Positions 16,388 to 25,978 of a DNA stretch of 64,000 nt are shown here, piece after piece; position 1 is the stretch's first letter, and every line of letters starts with the position of its first letter. Below the pieces are notes generated by a model that made no database searches, was not told the origin of the DNA, and worked only from the letters and a program-made list of their open reading frames with translations. The stretch is taken from assembly GCA_038207265.1 (NCBI GenBank), contig JBBQZZ010000001.1:1-64000 (forward strand), written 5' to 3'. Position numbers and translations under genes: made by a program. Source of the DNA: JACMLD01 sp038207265. Its GTDB lineage: Bacteria; Bacteroidota; Bacteroidia; Chitinophagales; Chitinophagaceae.

Positions 16388-17110
16388 TCAACTTTTATTC
16401 AAACCGTCTAGAAGAAAAAGTTTTTTATTCAATACTATTAGAAAAGCAAATATTACAATAGTGTGTATAGTTATTAATAAAGGAGTACCCATAATTCCAA
16501 CTTTTGATAAGAATCCATTTTTTAATAAAGAATTCATCCCAATAAGAATATAAATTAAGATAAATGCAATGGGCAGAGTTAAAAAGCCAAGAATATATAA
16601 CCAAGAGTATTTATTGGTTAATATTCGAAATGCTTTAATAATGGGAGGCAATCCGAGTATTAAAATAAGTACTGAACATATTAAAATCATCTGTGTTGAA
16701 CTGAAACTCGCTTTAAGTAAATGCCTTGTTAAAACCATTTCATCACCCGCACCCTTCATTACTTCACTAATTCTTCCAAAAGGGATATTGGCGAAAATTA
16801 GAGAAAAACCAATAGCTTTTTTATTTGAATTAGGAGAGGAGAGCCAGAACATTCCTATCCACATTATACTAAACGAAAAAAGTGGACCTGCAAGTGTTGC
16901 AAGCCAAGAATTAGGGTGAGTTTTATCACAGTCATCGCATAATGCCCATACATTAAAGTCACGTATGCCCCAACAACCGCAGATTAATCGCCCAACTAAA
17001 ATATGAACAGTCTCATGAAGTTCCAGCATTATAATTGTCAACAAGAGAAATGCTACAATGTAAGAAATTGAAAGTTTAATATGCATTTTTAAAAAATTAT
17101 TCGTGTACAA
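16388..17110 (-). CDS. Integral membrane protein with an HExxH motif
   Basis: The 240-residue product has about six membrane segments. The first contains MLELHETVHILVG, an HExxH zinc-metalloprotease motif (His32, His36) in or next to a membrane helix. This arrangement is seen in M50-like proteases and in DUF3267-type membrane proteins. The usual second M50 motif (NxxPxxxxDG) is not evident; SLIFANIPFGRISE near residue 105-118 is the nearest match. The start could also be the ATG for MHIKLSISY, eight codons downstream. The gene is bounded by the inverted pair GTTGGCTGAAGTGC (16348-16361) and GCATTTCAGCCAAC (17122-17135), giving it a cassette-like outline. Proteolytic activity is only inferred. 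Confidence 0.72.
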   Translation of the reverse strand: MYTNNFLKMHIKLSISYIVAFLLLTIIMLELHETVHILVGRLICGCWGIRDFNVWALCDDCDKTHPNSWLATLAGPLFSFSIMWIGMFWLSSPNSNKKAIGFSLIFANIPFGRISEVMKGAGDEMVLTRHLLKASFSSTQMILICSVLILILGLPPIIKAFRILTNKYSWLYILGFLTLPIAFILIYILIGMNSLLKNGFLSKVGIMGTPLLITIHTIVIFAFLIVLNKKLFLLDGLNKS

Positions 17111-17129
17111 TGATGTCTATAGCATTTCA

Positions 17130-17672
17130 GCCAACTGTCTTATTTACGCACCCTAATTTACCAAGTACGCCAATACGCATAATCACTTGCATTTACGAAA
17201 CAAAATTTTACCATTTTCTAAATACTAAGAAGTAATCTGAAAATTGTATCCGTATAAAAGATTGGCATTTATTAGTATGGTTCGAATACTTTGCAGTCAT
17301 AAAACAGTTTTAAGGTTATGGTTGAAAATGCCGGAGCTGGCACAAGCACAATGTATTTAAATCTATATTATTTGCCTAAAGCATTGCTACAAATTTTATT
17401 CATTGTTCAAAAAAGCTATCTCTCACAAGCAAGCGTGTCTTATGATTATTCAATCAAAGATTCTATCTAATGTATAACAGTTAGACCGGCCGTGCCTGAA
17501 TAATAGATTTACTATGCGTAGATATATTTAGATTTTAAATCCCTTTATGCAGACACAAGCAGTTCGAAGGGCAGTTGTTTCTTATCAGTGCAAATCCAAA
17601 ATCGCACTTCGAAATCCCGTACATGCGGGAAGCCAGCTTCTTGCAATTTTTATAACCTTGCGCCAGAGTAGG
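17130..17672. repeat. Family A element, long copy A9
   Basis: This matches copy A1 over nearly its whole length. Hairpin 1 has TGTCTTAT on the left (about 17437) and GTTAGACCGGCCGTGCCTG on the right (about 17480). Hairpin 2 and the terminal AACCTTGCGCCAGAGTAGGG follow. It fills the spacer between the HExxH protein and the S15 peptidase. Bases 17673-17758 show nothing further. Confidence 0.85.
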
Positions 17673-17758
17673 GCAAACACGGAATCGCCCGCAGATGCAT
17701 GAAATTCATCTTCGCCCACCTTTAAAATAAATTCACCTTCCACCACATAAAATTATAC

Positions 17759-20125
17759 TTATCTCATAGCAGGTATATTAATATGGCTGGAAAATTTATT
17801 GCCCGTATAAATTTTAAATACAACAGGCCTGCCATCTTTTATTGTTTCTGTGCTTACTTCTTTTCCGCTTCCATAATTTTTTTGCCAATCGGTGTCTGAT
17901 AAAGGAGAAACTGTCATTACTAATTTGCTTCCCTTTTTTACTTGTTTGCACATCCACCAGCCATTATTGAGGTTGATGTGATACACTTTATCTTTTTTCC
18001 ATAATACACGTTTTCTTTTATCGAAACTATACGATAAGCGTTGAACAGTCTCCGACAGCGGCCATAGTTTTCCTTCTGCATCTTCTTCCCACCAGCTTAG
18101 CAACAGGTCTGTATCAGGCGAAGAAAGTGATGCATACAGATCAGCAGTAATGGTTCCGTTAAGAATTATATCCCTACCCAGGACTGCTGATTTAAAAACA
18201 AGTTTATCTTTTTTCTTAAAAATATTTTCCGTTATCTGGTTATCGCCATCATAAATATGCAGTGTGTCGTTTTCAACATTGCGGGTGTCAAAATCTAATT
18301 GAACAGCATCCTGTTTCAGCAATGTCTTGTTTTGGGTAAGCAGCAGGTTTTTGTCTTCTATTTCCGGCGAAGCAGATAGGAAATACTGCATGGTATCTTT
18401 ATTCATATTGCTTACGGAATTGAAATAGTGCCATTTGTTTTCGCCCAGGGCAAACACAGAAACCCTGTCTTTAAGAAAATCAGGTTGCTTCCCGTTTCTC
18501 AGTGTATAATCAAACCATTGCATAATCATTTCATCTTTGTCAATCAATGCTGCAGCATCTATTTCGTAAGGTGGAAGGGAAGATGAAGCATAACCCTGCG
18601 TACCTCCGTGGGTATAAGGGCCGATGAACAGGTAATGGTTCTTTGCACCGTCTTTGGTTCCATATTTATTGTGCATGGCATAATAATACATGGCGCCGCG
18701 TTGCTCACCATCAAAATAACCGGTCATTGTGAGAACGGGAATATTTATTTTGGCATACTCATCTTTGTATGGCGTCATGCTATCCCAGTAATTGTCTAAT
18801 ACCGTATGCTGCAGCCAGCGTTGAAATACTGTATCCATCCCATTGCCTTCCAGTGAATCAAGCCTGTTAAAGGCAATGCCTTTTGTGATGTATTGTTCTT
18901 TAATATTGCTCCACTTTTTTTCATTCGAAAAGTCATCGTAATCATTGTATTTGCCGTTTCGAACGCGCTTTATCCATTGCAAGTCAAATGTTCTCCAGAT
19001 ACCATCCTGAGGCTTATCAGAACCAGGCGCAACAGCTACCTGCGGTACAATTGTTTTTAAAGCAGGATGCATTTTTTTTGTAGCAGCCCAGGTGGTAAAG
19101 CCGCCATACGATCCACCGATCATGCCTACCCTGCCATTGCACCAGCTTTGTTTACTAATCCAGTCTATTATATCATAGTTATCATCCGCATCATTTTCAA
19201 ATGGATAAAAAATGCCTTCCGATTCATTCTTACCCCTTGGAAAAACCACCAAGCTTGCATAGCCTTTTTTCGCTATTTGTTTTGCTCTCGAAATCTCGTT
19301 CTCATTTCCCTGCGTAGGGTAACAGGTTACTCTCAGCACAGTTGGTAAAGGCAACTCAAACTTTTTGGGTAATATCAAAATTCCGCTAAGCTTCAACCCG
19401 TTTTTTAATGGGATGCGCACATGGGTATCAATCGTACTAAAGTTTTCTGCTTCGGTTTTAAGGTTAAGTTCTTTTAATGGTACAGTTGCTTCTTTTGCAA
19501 TGGCTGCATCTGTATAGGTTAACAGCAGATCATTTAAACCACTTCCTGAAGCAATGCCATCTGCAACTGCTTTTTTTAATTTATCGTTTATGGAATTAGC
19601 GCCGGGTTCCAGGTATTGCGAAATAAACCAAACGGGCTGGCTTTCCCTGTCATCTTCGCCCATCCAGGTGAATTCATCATTAAAAAAAGTGACATAGTTT
19701 TTGGCAAAATCATTCCCCGGCAATTGTTTGCTTTTTGCGTAAGGGAAAATTTCACCACAAATTATATTTTTAGCTTCCGGTGGAATGAGAGCAACTGCCC
19801 TGTACCTGTCAATACCAGTGAGGGTACTATCCCAGTTACTTAAAATGAAATAGCAATAAACCTTTGTTTCCAATAATTGCCTGTTGATATCCGGATCAGT
19901 AATGATGAAGTTTTCAAGAATACTGTCAATATGTTTCACCTCCTGCCAAGCAGTGTTTTTCATCCAGTTATTTACTACTGATGAGTCATTAACATTAAGG
20001 GTTGCCATTGAATAATTAATAACAGGCAAATCGGCTGCAGATTTTATTTCCTTTTTTTGCGCCTGCGCACAATGCGTGAAAGAGAGGAAGCCTGCAATAA
20101 GCAAAAGTGGCGTAATTTTTTTCAT
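17759..20125 (-). CDS. Exported X-Pro dipeptidyl-peptidase/CocE-type S15 hydrolase
   Basis: The product has 788 residues: signal peptide (ITPLLLIAGFLSFTHCAQAQ), a helical N-terminal region (about 30-225), then an alpha/beta-hydrolase S15 domain. Visible active-site motifs are the nucleophile in MIGGSYGGFTTW (Ser339), an acid in LTMTGYFDGEQRGA and a histidine in IGPYTHGGTQG. The C-terminal jelly-roll domain (about 560-780) includes DLLLSWWEEDAEGK and LNNGWWMCKQVKKGSKL. S15 enzymes cleave Xaa-Pro dipeptides or ester/acyl bonds; the extended N-terminus is typical of the Bacteroidota CocE/NonD group. It acts in the periplasm or outside the cell. It is a single gene between family A and family B elements. 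Confidence 0.92.
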   Translation of the reverse strand: MKKITPLLLIAGFLSFTHCAQAQKKEIKSAADLPVINYSMATLNVNDSSVVNNWMKNTAWQEVKHIDSILENFIITDPDINRQLLETKVYCYFILSNWDSTLTGIDRYRAVALIPPEAKNIICGEIFPYAKSKQLPGNDFAKNYVTFFNDEFTWMGEDDRESQPVWFISQYLEPGANSINDKLKKAVADGIASGSGLNDLLLTYTDAAIAKEATVPLKELNLKTEAENFSTIDTHVRIPLKNGLKLSGILILPKKFELPLPTVLRVTCYPTQGNENEISRAKQIAKKGYASLVVFPRGKNESEGIFYPFENDADDNYDIIDWISKQSWCNGRVGMIGGSYGGFTTWAATKKMHPALKTIVPQVAVAPGSDKPQDGIWRTFDLQWIKRVRNGKYNDYDDFSNEKKWSNIKEQYITKGIAFNRLDSLEGNGMDTVFQRWLQHTVLDNYWDSMTPYKDEYAKINIPVLTMTGYFDGEQRGAMYYYAMHNKYGTKDGAKNHYLFIGPYTHGGTQGYASSSLPPYEIDAAALIDKDEMIMQWFDYTLRNGKQPDFLKDRVSVFALGENKWHYFNSVSNMNKDTMQYFLSASPEIEDKNLLLTQNKTLLKQDAVQLDFDTRNVENDTLHIYDGDNQITENIFKKKDKLVFKSAVLGRDIILNGTITADLYASLSSPDTDLLLSWWEEDAEGKLWPLSETVQRLSYSFDKRKRVLWKKDKVYHINLNNGWWMCKQVKKGSKLVMTVSPLSDTDWQKNYGSGKEVSTETIKDGRPVVFKIYTGNKFSSHINIPAMR

Positions 20126-20251
20126 GTTATTATTGAATTTTGCAAATGAAGCTGCAGGAACGCTGAGTAATGATGTAAAGAAAGTTTCGTCTTTTCATAA
20201 AAGCAATTTTAATTGACGATATAATAATCTAAAGATTTCAAGGTCGCCCAA

Positions 20252-20546
20252 ACATAACTGCCAACGATCAGGGCTTGGCGATGTTGGGGTATTTGAAAAT
20301 CGTCCGCCCGTAACCGCTGCCGATTGAAAAACAAATGTACAAGGTAACCTACAAATGCCCACCGATGTTTGTCCTGCCCGAAACAACTGCTGCCATGTTG
20401 CTGAAGATGAAGATAACAACGTCCTGCCCCAATATTGCCAAACCATATCCTATGTTTACAATTCAATAAATTTAGTAATTAGAAAAGAATAACAATAGAA
20501 AGAACAAGGGGTGGAGTAAGACTGACAAACCGCATGTTAGCGGTTC
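20252..20546. repeat. Family B element, copy B2
   Basis: This is about 97% identical to 16065-16356. It ends CGCATGTTAGCGGTTCG; the GTTAGCGGT at 20536-20544 is inverted relative to ACCGCCAAC at 21323-21331 on the far side of the DUF4386 gene. It occupies the 439-nt spacer downstream of DUF4386 and upstream of the S15 gene. Confidence 0.85.
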
Positions 20547-20564
20547 GTTGTTCTTTTATTCTTT

Positions 20565-21272
20565 TTAAGTGTCTTTGTCATTGCTATTTTTTTTAACTCC
20601 CTTTATTAGTAGCCAAAGAACCATTGCAAATTCTGCAACTGCCGAAAATATTGCTACCAATATATTTGTCTTGTTATGAAATTCTGGAAATAAAATAAAT
20701 GCGGTTGTGTCAATTATATAAGATAAGCCACCAAAAATTAGGAGTACTCCTAAAAATTTAGGAATAAAATTTGACTTATAAACTAATTGTCCAAATGGAA
20801 TAAGCCAAAGTCCCCAAAAAATTCCAATAATTATATTTCCATTTAAATACATTTTTATACTAGCCATAGCCAATGAGTTTTGTTGAATTTGTTGAAAATT
20901 TTTCATATAAGTTTCTTTCAACAACAACAAAGCAAAAAACTGATTCAAAATAATAAGAAATGCTATTGGTACTGCAACAATTACTAAAGCAAATAAAGTT
21001 CGTGATAGGCGTCGGCTAACGTTTTCAAAAAGGTTATATAAAACAATTGCCAAAAACACAAATACAGTTTGACAAAGTAAACTACTATATATACCAAGCC
21101 TAAATAAAAATTCATTGTCAAGGATATTCTTTGCAGTCAAAGTCACATCATTGCTTACAATAAGTTTTGAGGGTGCGTAAATTATTCCAAATGCTCCTGT
21201 AATAGCAATAACTAAGTATAAAAGTCCTGCAATCCTTGCGGTTTTTTTGAGGTCTATTGTTTGATTGTTCAT
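20565..21272 (-). CDS. DUF4386 membrane protein
   Basis: The product has 235 residues and six predicted membrane segments. The opening LKKTARIAGLLYLVIAITGAF and the central LYNLFENVSRRLSRT are typical of DUF4386, an uncharacterised family of small bacterial membrane proteins. The C-terminus carries a short basic/acidic tail (KKNSNDKDT). No active-site or transporter motif is visible and no function can be given. The gene is a single-gene unit bracketed by imperfect inverted motifs GTTAGCGGT and ACCGCCAAC. Confidence 0.85.
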   Translation of the reverse strand: MNNQTIDLKKTARIAGLLYLVIAITGAFGIIYAPSKLIVSNDVTLTAKNILDNEFLFRLGIYSSLLCQTVFVFLAIVLYNLFENVSRRLSRTLFALVIVAVPIAFLIILNQFFALLLLKETYMKNFQQIQQNSLAMASIKMYLNGNIIIGIFWGLWLIPFGQLVYKSNFIPKFLGVLLIFGGLSYIIDTTAFILFPEFHNKTNILVAIFSAVAEFAMVLWLLIKGVKKNSNDKDT

Positions 21273-21344
21273 TTTTTAAATTTTCGTCTGTTAGTCTTGG
21301 TCTCTTTCGGTACGTTATAATGACCGCCAACTGTTGCATTTGTG

Positions 21345-21600
21345 CAACCCAATTAATTTATCGCACCAATGCGCCATATCAATTGCATTTACGCAATAAA
21401 TTTCTTTATAATAAGTACAAAAGTTATTTGAACACTCACTGCGTGTAGAATTCTTTGAAGGCATGTTGGTGGGTTTAAGATTATAATGATTAATGCCGGA
21501 GCTGACACAAACACAATGTATTTAAATCTATATTATTTGCCTAAAGTATTGCTACAAGTTTTATCCATGGTTCAAAAAAGTTATCCCCTACAAGTGTGCG
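21345..21600. repeat. Family A element, left module only (copy A10)
   Basis: This shares GCTGACACAAACACAATGTA, ATCTATATTATTTGCCTAAA and GTTCAAAAAAG with A1 and A9, but is more diverged at its left end and lacks both hairpins. It is the last family A copy; none is seen in the remaining 42 kb. Bases 21600-21929 contain no credible gene. A CTGAGGCGGAGGTGAAGG string (minus strand, about 21660-21690) resembles a short repeat common in Bacteroidota genomes. Confidence 0.7.
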
Positions 21601-21929
21601 ACGCAACGATGTCCAATAGGATTACGAACGCTGGGTTCATAATAACACCATAAATTAAGATCCTTCACCTCCGCCTCAGTTTGACAGAACTTACCAGTTA
21701 GAGATTGTATTCCCATTAAGTCGGCATCGCAGGTAATACTCCATCTTGCTATCCGAAGACCGCCAAACCTACTCGGCACCTTCTTACCGGCAGGCAGGCT
21801 GGCTACTCCCCACTAGCAACTTCTCCCCAACCTGTTAATAACCTCATCACGGATTGGTCTTTGTGTATAATAAGTGAATAAGAAGAAGGGCCAATCGTAA
21901 AAACCAAATTTTTCTTTACCAGCCAAAAA

Positions 21930-21937
21930 TTATATTT
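21930..21937 (+). promoter_or_regulatory. Putative -7 promoter element of smc
   Basis: TATATTTG matches TAnnTTTG and ends 28 nt before the GTG start of smc. No clean -33 TTG is present. Confidence 0.4.
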
Positions 21938-21965
21938 GCCCGTTGTATTATAAAATTATAGACCT

Positions 21966-24900
21966 GTGAGATTAAAGAGCTTAGAAATCAAAGGATTCAA
22001 AAGTTTCGCGGACAAGACCGTACTGAATTTTGACGAAGGAATAACCGGTGTCATTGGCCCCAATGGCTGTGGCAAAAGCAATATCATTGATAGCATTCGC
22101 TGGGTAATTGGCGAACAAAAGATCAGCCACCTGCGCAGCGAAAACCTGGAGAGCCTGGTGTTTAATGGCTCCAAAACCCGCAGCGCTTCCGGACTGGCAG
22201 AAGTGAGCCTCACGTTCGAGAATACCCGCAACCTGCTGCCCACCGAGTTCAATACGGTGACGGTTACCCGTAAATTTTATAAAAGCGGAGAGAGTGAATA
22301 CCGGCTAAACGACGTACAATGCCGGCTGAAAGATATCCAGAACCTGTTCATGGATACCGGCGTTAGCACCGATAGCTATGCCATTATTGAACTGGGCATG
22401 GTAGATGAAATTATTAAAGACAAAGAGAACAGTCGCCGACGCATGCTGGAACAAGCCGCCGGCATCACTATCTATAAAACCCGTAAACGCGAAGCCAAAC
22501 TAAAACTGGATGCTACCGAACAGGACCTGGCACGTATTGAGGATCTTCTTTTTGAGATCAATAACCAGTTAAAAAGTTTAGAGAGCCAGGCCAAAAAAGC
22601 AGAGAAATACCAGGAGATAAAAAAAGAATACCGCACCCATAGTATTGAACTGGCCAAAGCATCGCTGGAAGGGTTCAATCTTACCTACCGCGATCTGAAT
22701 GAACAAACAGAAACAGCAACCAATACAAAAATCCAGTTAGAAGCACAGATAGCAACTGAAGAAGCAGCGCTGGAACAGGAGAAGATTGGCTTTATTGAAA
22801 AAGAACGTGCCCTGCAAACCATGCAGCATGCATTCAATGACCTGCTGCAAAATTTGCGCACCAAGGAAAATGAAAAAAACCTGGCGGGTCAGCGACTGAA
22901 TTTTCTGAATGAAAGAATGTCAAGCCTCGAAGATTTTTTAAATAAAAGCGAGGGTCAGTTAAAAGGGCTCGAAGAAAGTATTTTATTTACTGAGCAACAG
23001 GGACTGGAAGAACAGGGAAAATTAGAAGGGTTGCAACAACAACTCTCTGCATTAAAAGAAAGTGTAGAAGACAAACGCAAAGTGTTTGATGAGAAACGAT
23101 CCAATGTAGACAGCCTCCGCAGTGAAAACTTATCCGTACAACGCAGCCAGTTTGAAGCAGAGAAGAAAGTAGCAGTGGCTGATACTTCTATACAAAATTT
23201 ACAAAGGGCCATTGAACAATTGGAAGAAGAAAGAGAACTGCGTAACAGCCAGTTGAAACAATTGGAAGAAGATCATACTGCCAAAGAACAGGAACTGCAA
23301 AGCAGGAAAACAGATCTTACTCAACTACAGGAACAGCAGGATAAAACCAAGGAACAAATTTTACAAACGCAGGCCGAAGTAGAAACATTGCGCCAGCAAC
23401 TGGCCGATGAAAATCGAAAGTTGGATAGCCGCAAGAACGAATATGATTTATTAAAGAGCCTGATTGATTCCATGGAAGGCTACCCCGAGAGTGTAAAGTT
23501 CTTACACAACAATCCTAACTGGAACCATACTGCGCCCATTCTTTCTGATATTATTTATGTGAAAGAAGAATTTCGTGCGGCTGTTGAAAATGTGCTGGAG
23601 CCTTATCTTAATTATTATGTAGTAAATAATTTACAGGAAGGATTGCAGGCGGTGCATTTACTGGATGATAATAAAAAAGGAAAGGCGAATTTCTTTTTGC
23701 TGGATAAATTCAATGCATTTGAGAATGGAGATGCCCACCAACCAGATGGCACCATACCCGCTATGCAGGTAATAGAGGTAGATGAACAGTTCCGCAAGTT
23801 GGCCGAACAATTACTCGGCAACGTATTCATTGCTGAAAGCGAAGATGCCCTTAGCAATAGCAATGGCGCTATTGTATTGGAGAAACATGGTAAGTATGTA
23901 AAAGGAAAATATTCTTTAACCGGCGGCAGCGTTGGTTTGTTTGAAGGAAAAAAGATCGGTCGCGCCAAGAATTTAGAAAAGCTGCGCGAAGAAATCACCG
24001 CGCAGGAAACCGTGGTGAATGAATTAAAAGCGGTGATTCAATTAAAGCACAATGAAGTGATTGGCTTCAATGAGCAATTGAAAGAAACGGCCATCAGGCA
24101 GGCACAGGAAGATATCAGCAGGATTACGAACCTGGTTTTTTCCCTGCAAAATAAAACGGAGAACCTGCATGCATCGCAACACAGTTCGCAAAACCGCCTG
24201 GAAGAACTGGAACAACAGTTAAAAGATACCGCGGGTGGGGTAGAGGGTGTTCGCAATGAATGGATGCAACTGGTAAGTGTATTGAATGAATTGCGCGATA
24301 AATTAAGGTTCAGCGAAGACGATTACAGGATTGCTGAAACAGCCTATAACGAAGTGATGGCGGGTTATAATGATTTCAACCTGCAGGTAACGCGTCAGCA
24401 TAGTAAAATTGCCGCATTGAAACAGGAACTGGATTTTAAGAGCAACCAGTTAAATGATTTGCGCGTTCAAATTGAAACCAATGCTTCGCAGTTAAAACAA
24501 ACGCAGGAACAGATCACCGAAGGAAGCGGATTGCTTTCCGTTGCAACACAGGAACATGTTGACCTGTTACACGAGAAGGAAACGGCAGAAAAAACATTGA
24601 ATGAAACCGACCAGGCTTATTATAACCTGCGCAATCAACTGAATGAAAAAGAAAGTGAACTGCGTCATAAAGTAAAGGACCGCGAGCAATCGGAACATTT
24701 ACTCAGCGAAATAAAAGATCGACTGAATGAATTGAAATTGCAACTGGCCGGAATGAAAGAGCGTTTACAGGTAGAGTTTAGGATCAACCTGGATGATATC
24801 ATTGATCAACCCCGTACCAGCGATACACCCGTTGAAGAATTACAGGAGAAAAGTGATAGAATGAAAAAACGACTGGAGAATTTAGGAGAGGTGAATCCCA

Positions 24901-25490
24901 CCGCCATTGAAGCTTTCCAGGAAATGAAAAAACGATATGATTTTATTTTGGAACAAAAAAATGATTTGGTAACGGCCAAGGACAGCCTGTTACAAACCAT
25001 ACAGGAAGTAGAAGCCACCGCCAACCAGGCGTTTCTTGAAACCTTTAATAAAGTAAGAGAGAATTTTCAGAAAGTGTTCCAGGCATTGTTTACGGAAGAT
25101 GATACAGCCGATATGATTTTGGAAAATCCTGAAAATCTTGCAGAGACCGGTATTGATATTGTGGCCAAACCAAAGGGCAAGCGTCCGTCTTCTATCAGCC
25201 AGTTAAGCGGTGGAGAAAAAACCTTGACTGCAACAGCCTTGTTATTTGCAATCTATTTAATTAAGCCTGCACCATTCTGTATATTGGATGAGGTGGATGC
25301 TCCATTGGATGATGCCAATGTGGGTAAATTCACCAATATGATTCGCAAATTCAGTGAAGAGAGCCAGTTTATAATTGTCACGCACAACAAGCAAACCATG
25401 GGAGCGGTAGATGTTATTTATGGTGTTACAATGCAGGAACCGGGTGTGAGTAAATTAGTGCCGGTAGACTTCAGGAGTTTGAGTAATTAA
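21966..25490 (+). CDS. smc: Chromosome segregation protein SMC
   Basis: The 1174-residue length is standard for bacterial SMC. The N-terminal ATPase head has Walker A GPNGCGKSNI (31-40). Long coiled coils run from about 165 to 490 and about 670 to 1000, flanking a hinge (about 500-660, from YPESVKFL through VLEPYLNYYVVNN to SLTGGSVGLFEG). The C-terminal head has the signature QLSGGEKTLTATALLF and Walker B FCILDEVDAPLDDANV. SMC dimers with ScpA/ScpB extrude DNA loops to organise and separate chromosomes; scpA/B are not in this window. The start is GTG (MRLKSLEIKGFKSF), the canonical N-terminus. The gene marks the start of the compact, repeat-free part of the window. Confidence 0.98.
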   Translation: MRLKSLEIKGFKSFADKTVLNFDEGITGVIGPNGCGKSNIIDSIRWVIGEQKISHLRSENLESLVFNGSKTRSASGLAEVSLTFENTRNLLPTEFNTVTVTRKFYKSGESEYRLNDVQCRLKDIQNLFMDTGVSTDSYAIIELGMVDEIIKDKENSRRRMLEQAAGITIYKTRKREAKLKLDATEQDLARIEDLLFEINNQLKSLESQAKKAEKYQEIKKEYRTHSIELAKASLEGFNLTYRDLNEQTETATNTKIQLEAQIATEEAALEQEKIGFIEKERALQTMQHAFNDLLQNLRTKENEKNLAGQRLNFLNERMSSLEDFLNKSEGQLKGLEESILFTEQQGLEEQGKLEGLQQQLSALKESVEDKRKVFDEKRSNVDSLRSENLSVQRSQFEAEKKVAVADTSIQNLQRAIEQLEEERELRNSQLKQLEEDHTAKEQELQSRKTDLTQLQEQQDKTKEQILQTQAEVETLRQQLADENRKLDSRKNEYDLLKSLIDSMEGYPESVKFLHNNPNWNHTAPILSDIIYVKEEFRAAVENVLEPYLNYYVVNNLQEGLQAVHLLDDNKKGKANFFLLDKFNAFENGDAHQPDGTIPAMQVIEVDEQFRKLAEQLLGNVFIAESEDALSNSNGAIVLEKHGKYVKGKYSLTGGSVGLFEGKKIGRAKNLEKLREEITAQETVVNELKAVIQLKHNEVIGFNEQLKETAIRQAQEDISRITNLVFSLQNKTENLHASQHSSQNRLEELEQQLKDTAGGVEGVRNEWMQLVSVLNELRDKLRFSEDDYRIAETAYNEVMAGYNDFNLQVTRQHSKIAALKQELDFKSNQLNDLRVQIETNASQLKQTQEQITEGSGLLSVATQEHVDLLHEKETAEKTLNETDQAYYNLRNQLNEKESELRHKVKDREQSEHLLSEIKDRLNELKLQLAGMKERLQVEFRINLDDIIDQPRTSDTPVEELQEKSDRMKKRLENLGEVNPTAIEAFQEMKKRYDFILEQKNDLVTAKDSLLQTIQEVEATANQAFLETFNKVRENFQKVFQALFTEDDTADMILENPENLAETGIDIVAKPKGKRPSSISQLSGGEKTLTATALLFAIYLIKPAPFCILDEVDAPLDDANVGKFTNMIRKFSEESQFIIVTHNKQTMGAVDVIYGVTMQEPGVSKLVPVDFRSLSN

Positions 25491-25978
25491 CCTTCTCCTC
25501 CTTCTCCTCCTCCTGAAGGAGAAGGAGAGGTACAGTATCTCTCTAATAAGCATTTGTTTTTCCACATCTGTATTAATCCTTTATTGAGCCTTGAGTAAGA
25601 TTCAATACAATAATTTTATAGGTTTTAATTGAACTTTTGCCTCAAGCCGGCGTGCTTCTTGTTTGATTACAAAATTCAAGCTCATTAAATATTGAGAGAT
25701 TTTTTACAACAAGTTGCCGCTTGCAATTTATCAGGTTGACACCAGTATCCCCGTAACGCGCCTATTTCTTCGTCAGTTATATTCTAAATTTGATTAAGGG
25801 GTCCGGATGATAGTAGTTACAAATGTTGATATCAGTCCTTAGAGAAGAAATCAGCGCGGTGGGAGATACGAATCCCAGTCGACTTGAAGCGAACATTTAA
25901 AATAGCACGAGGACAGGATAAAATTATTATAAATACGCGCTTCCGGTTTTATCTTCTCACTTCTTATTGAAAGAAATA
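25491..25978. other. Gene-free spacer after smc, starting with a purine/pyrimidine palindrome
   Basis: Bases 25497-25528 contain CTCCTTCTCC and GGAGAAGGAG, a perfect 10-bp stem with a short loop just after the smc stop. It could end transcription or stabilise the mRNA, but no T-tract follows. Nothing else is recognisable up to the DUF486 gene; a minus-strand frame at 25851-26042 overlaps that gene's 3' end and is not credible. Confidence 0.4.

Noticed and set aside
1..21620. A CRISPR array as explanation for the repeated spacers
   Set aside because: The repeats are hundreds of bases long, irregularly spaced and separated by genes. There are no short, regular direct repeats and no cas genes.
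21588..21779. 63-codon minus-strand frame before smc
   Set aside because: No domain, no ribosome-binding context, and it overlaps repeat-like sequence. It is treated as non-coding.
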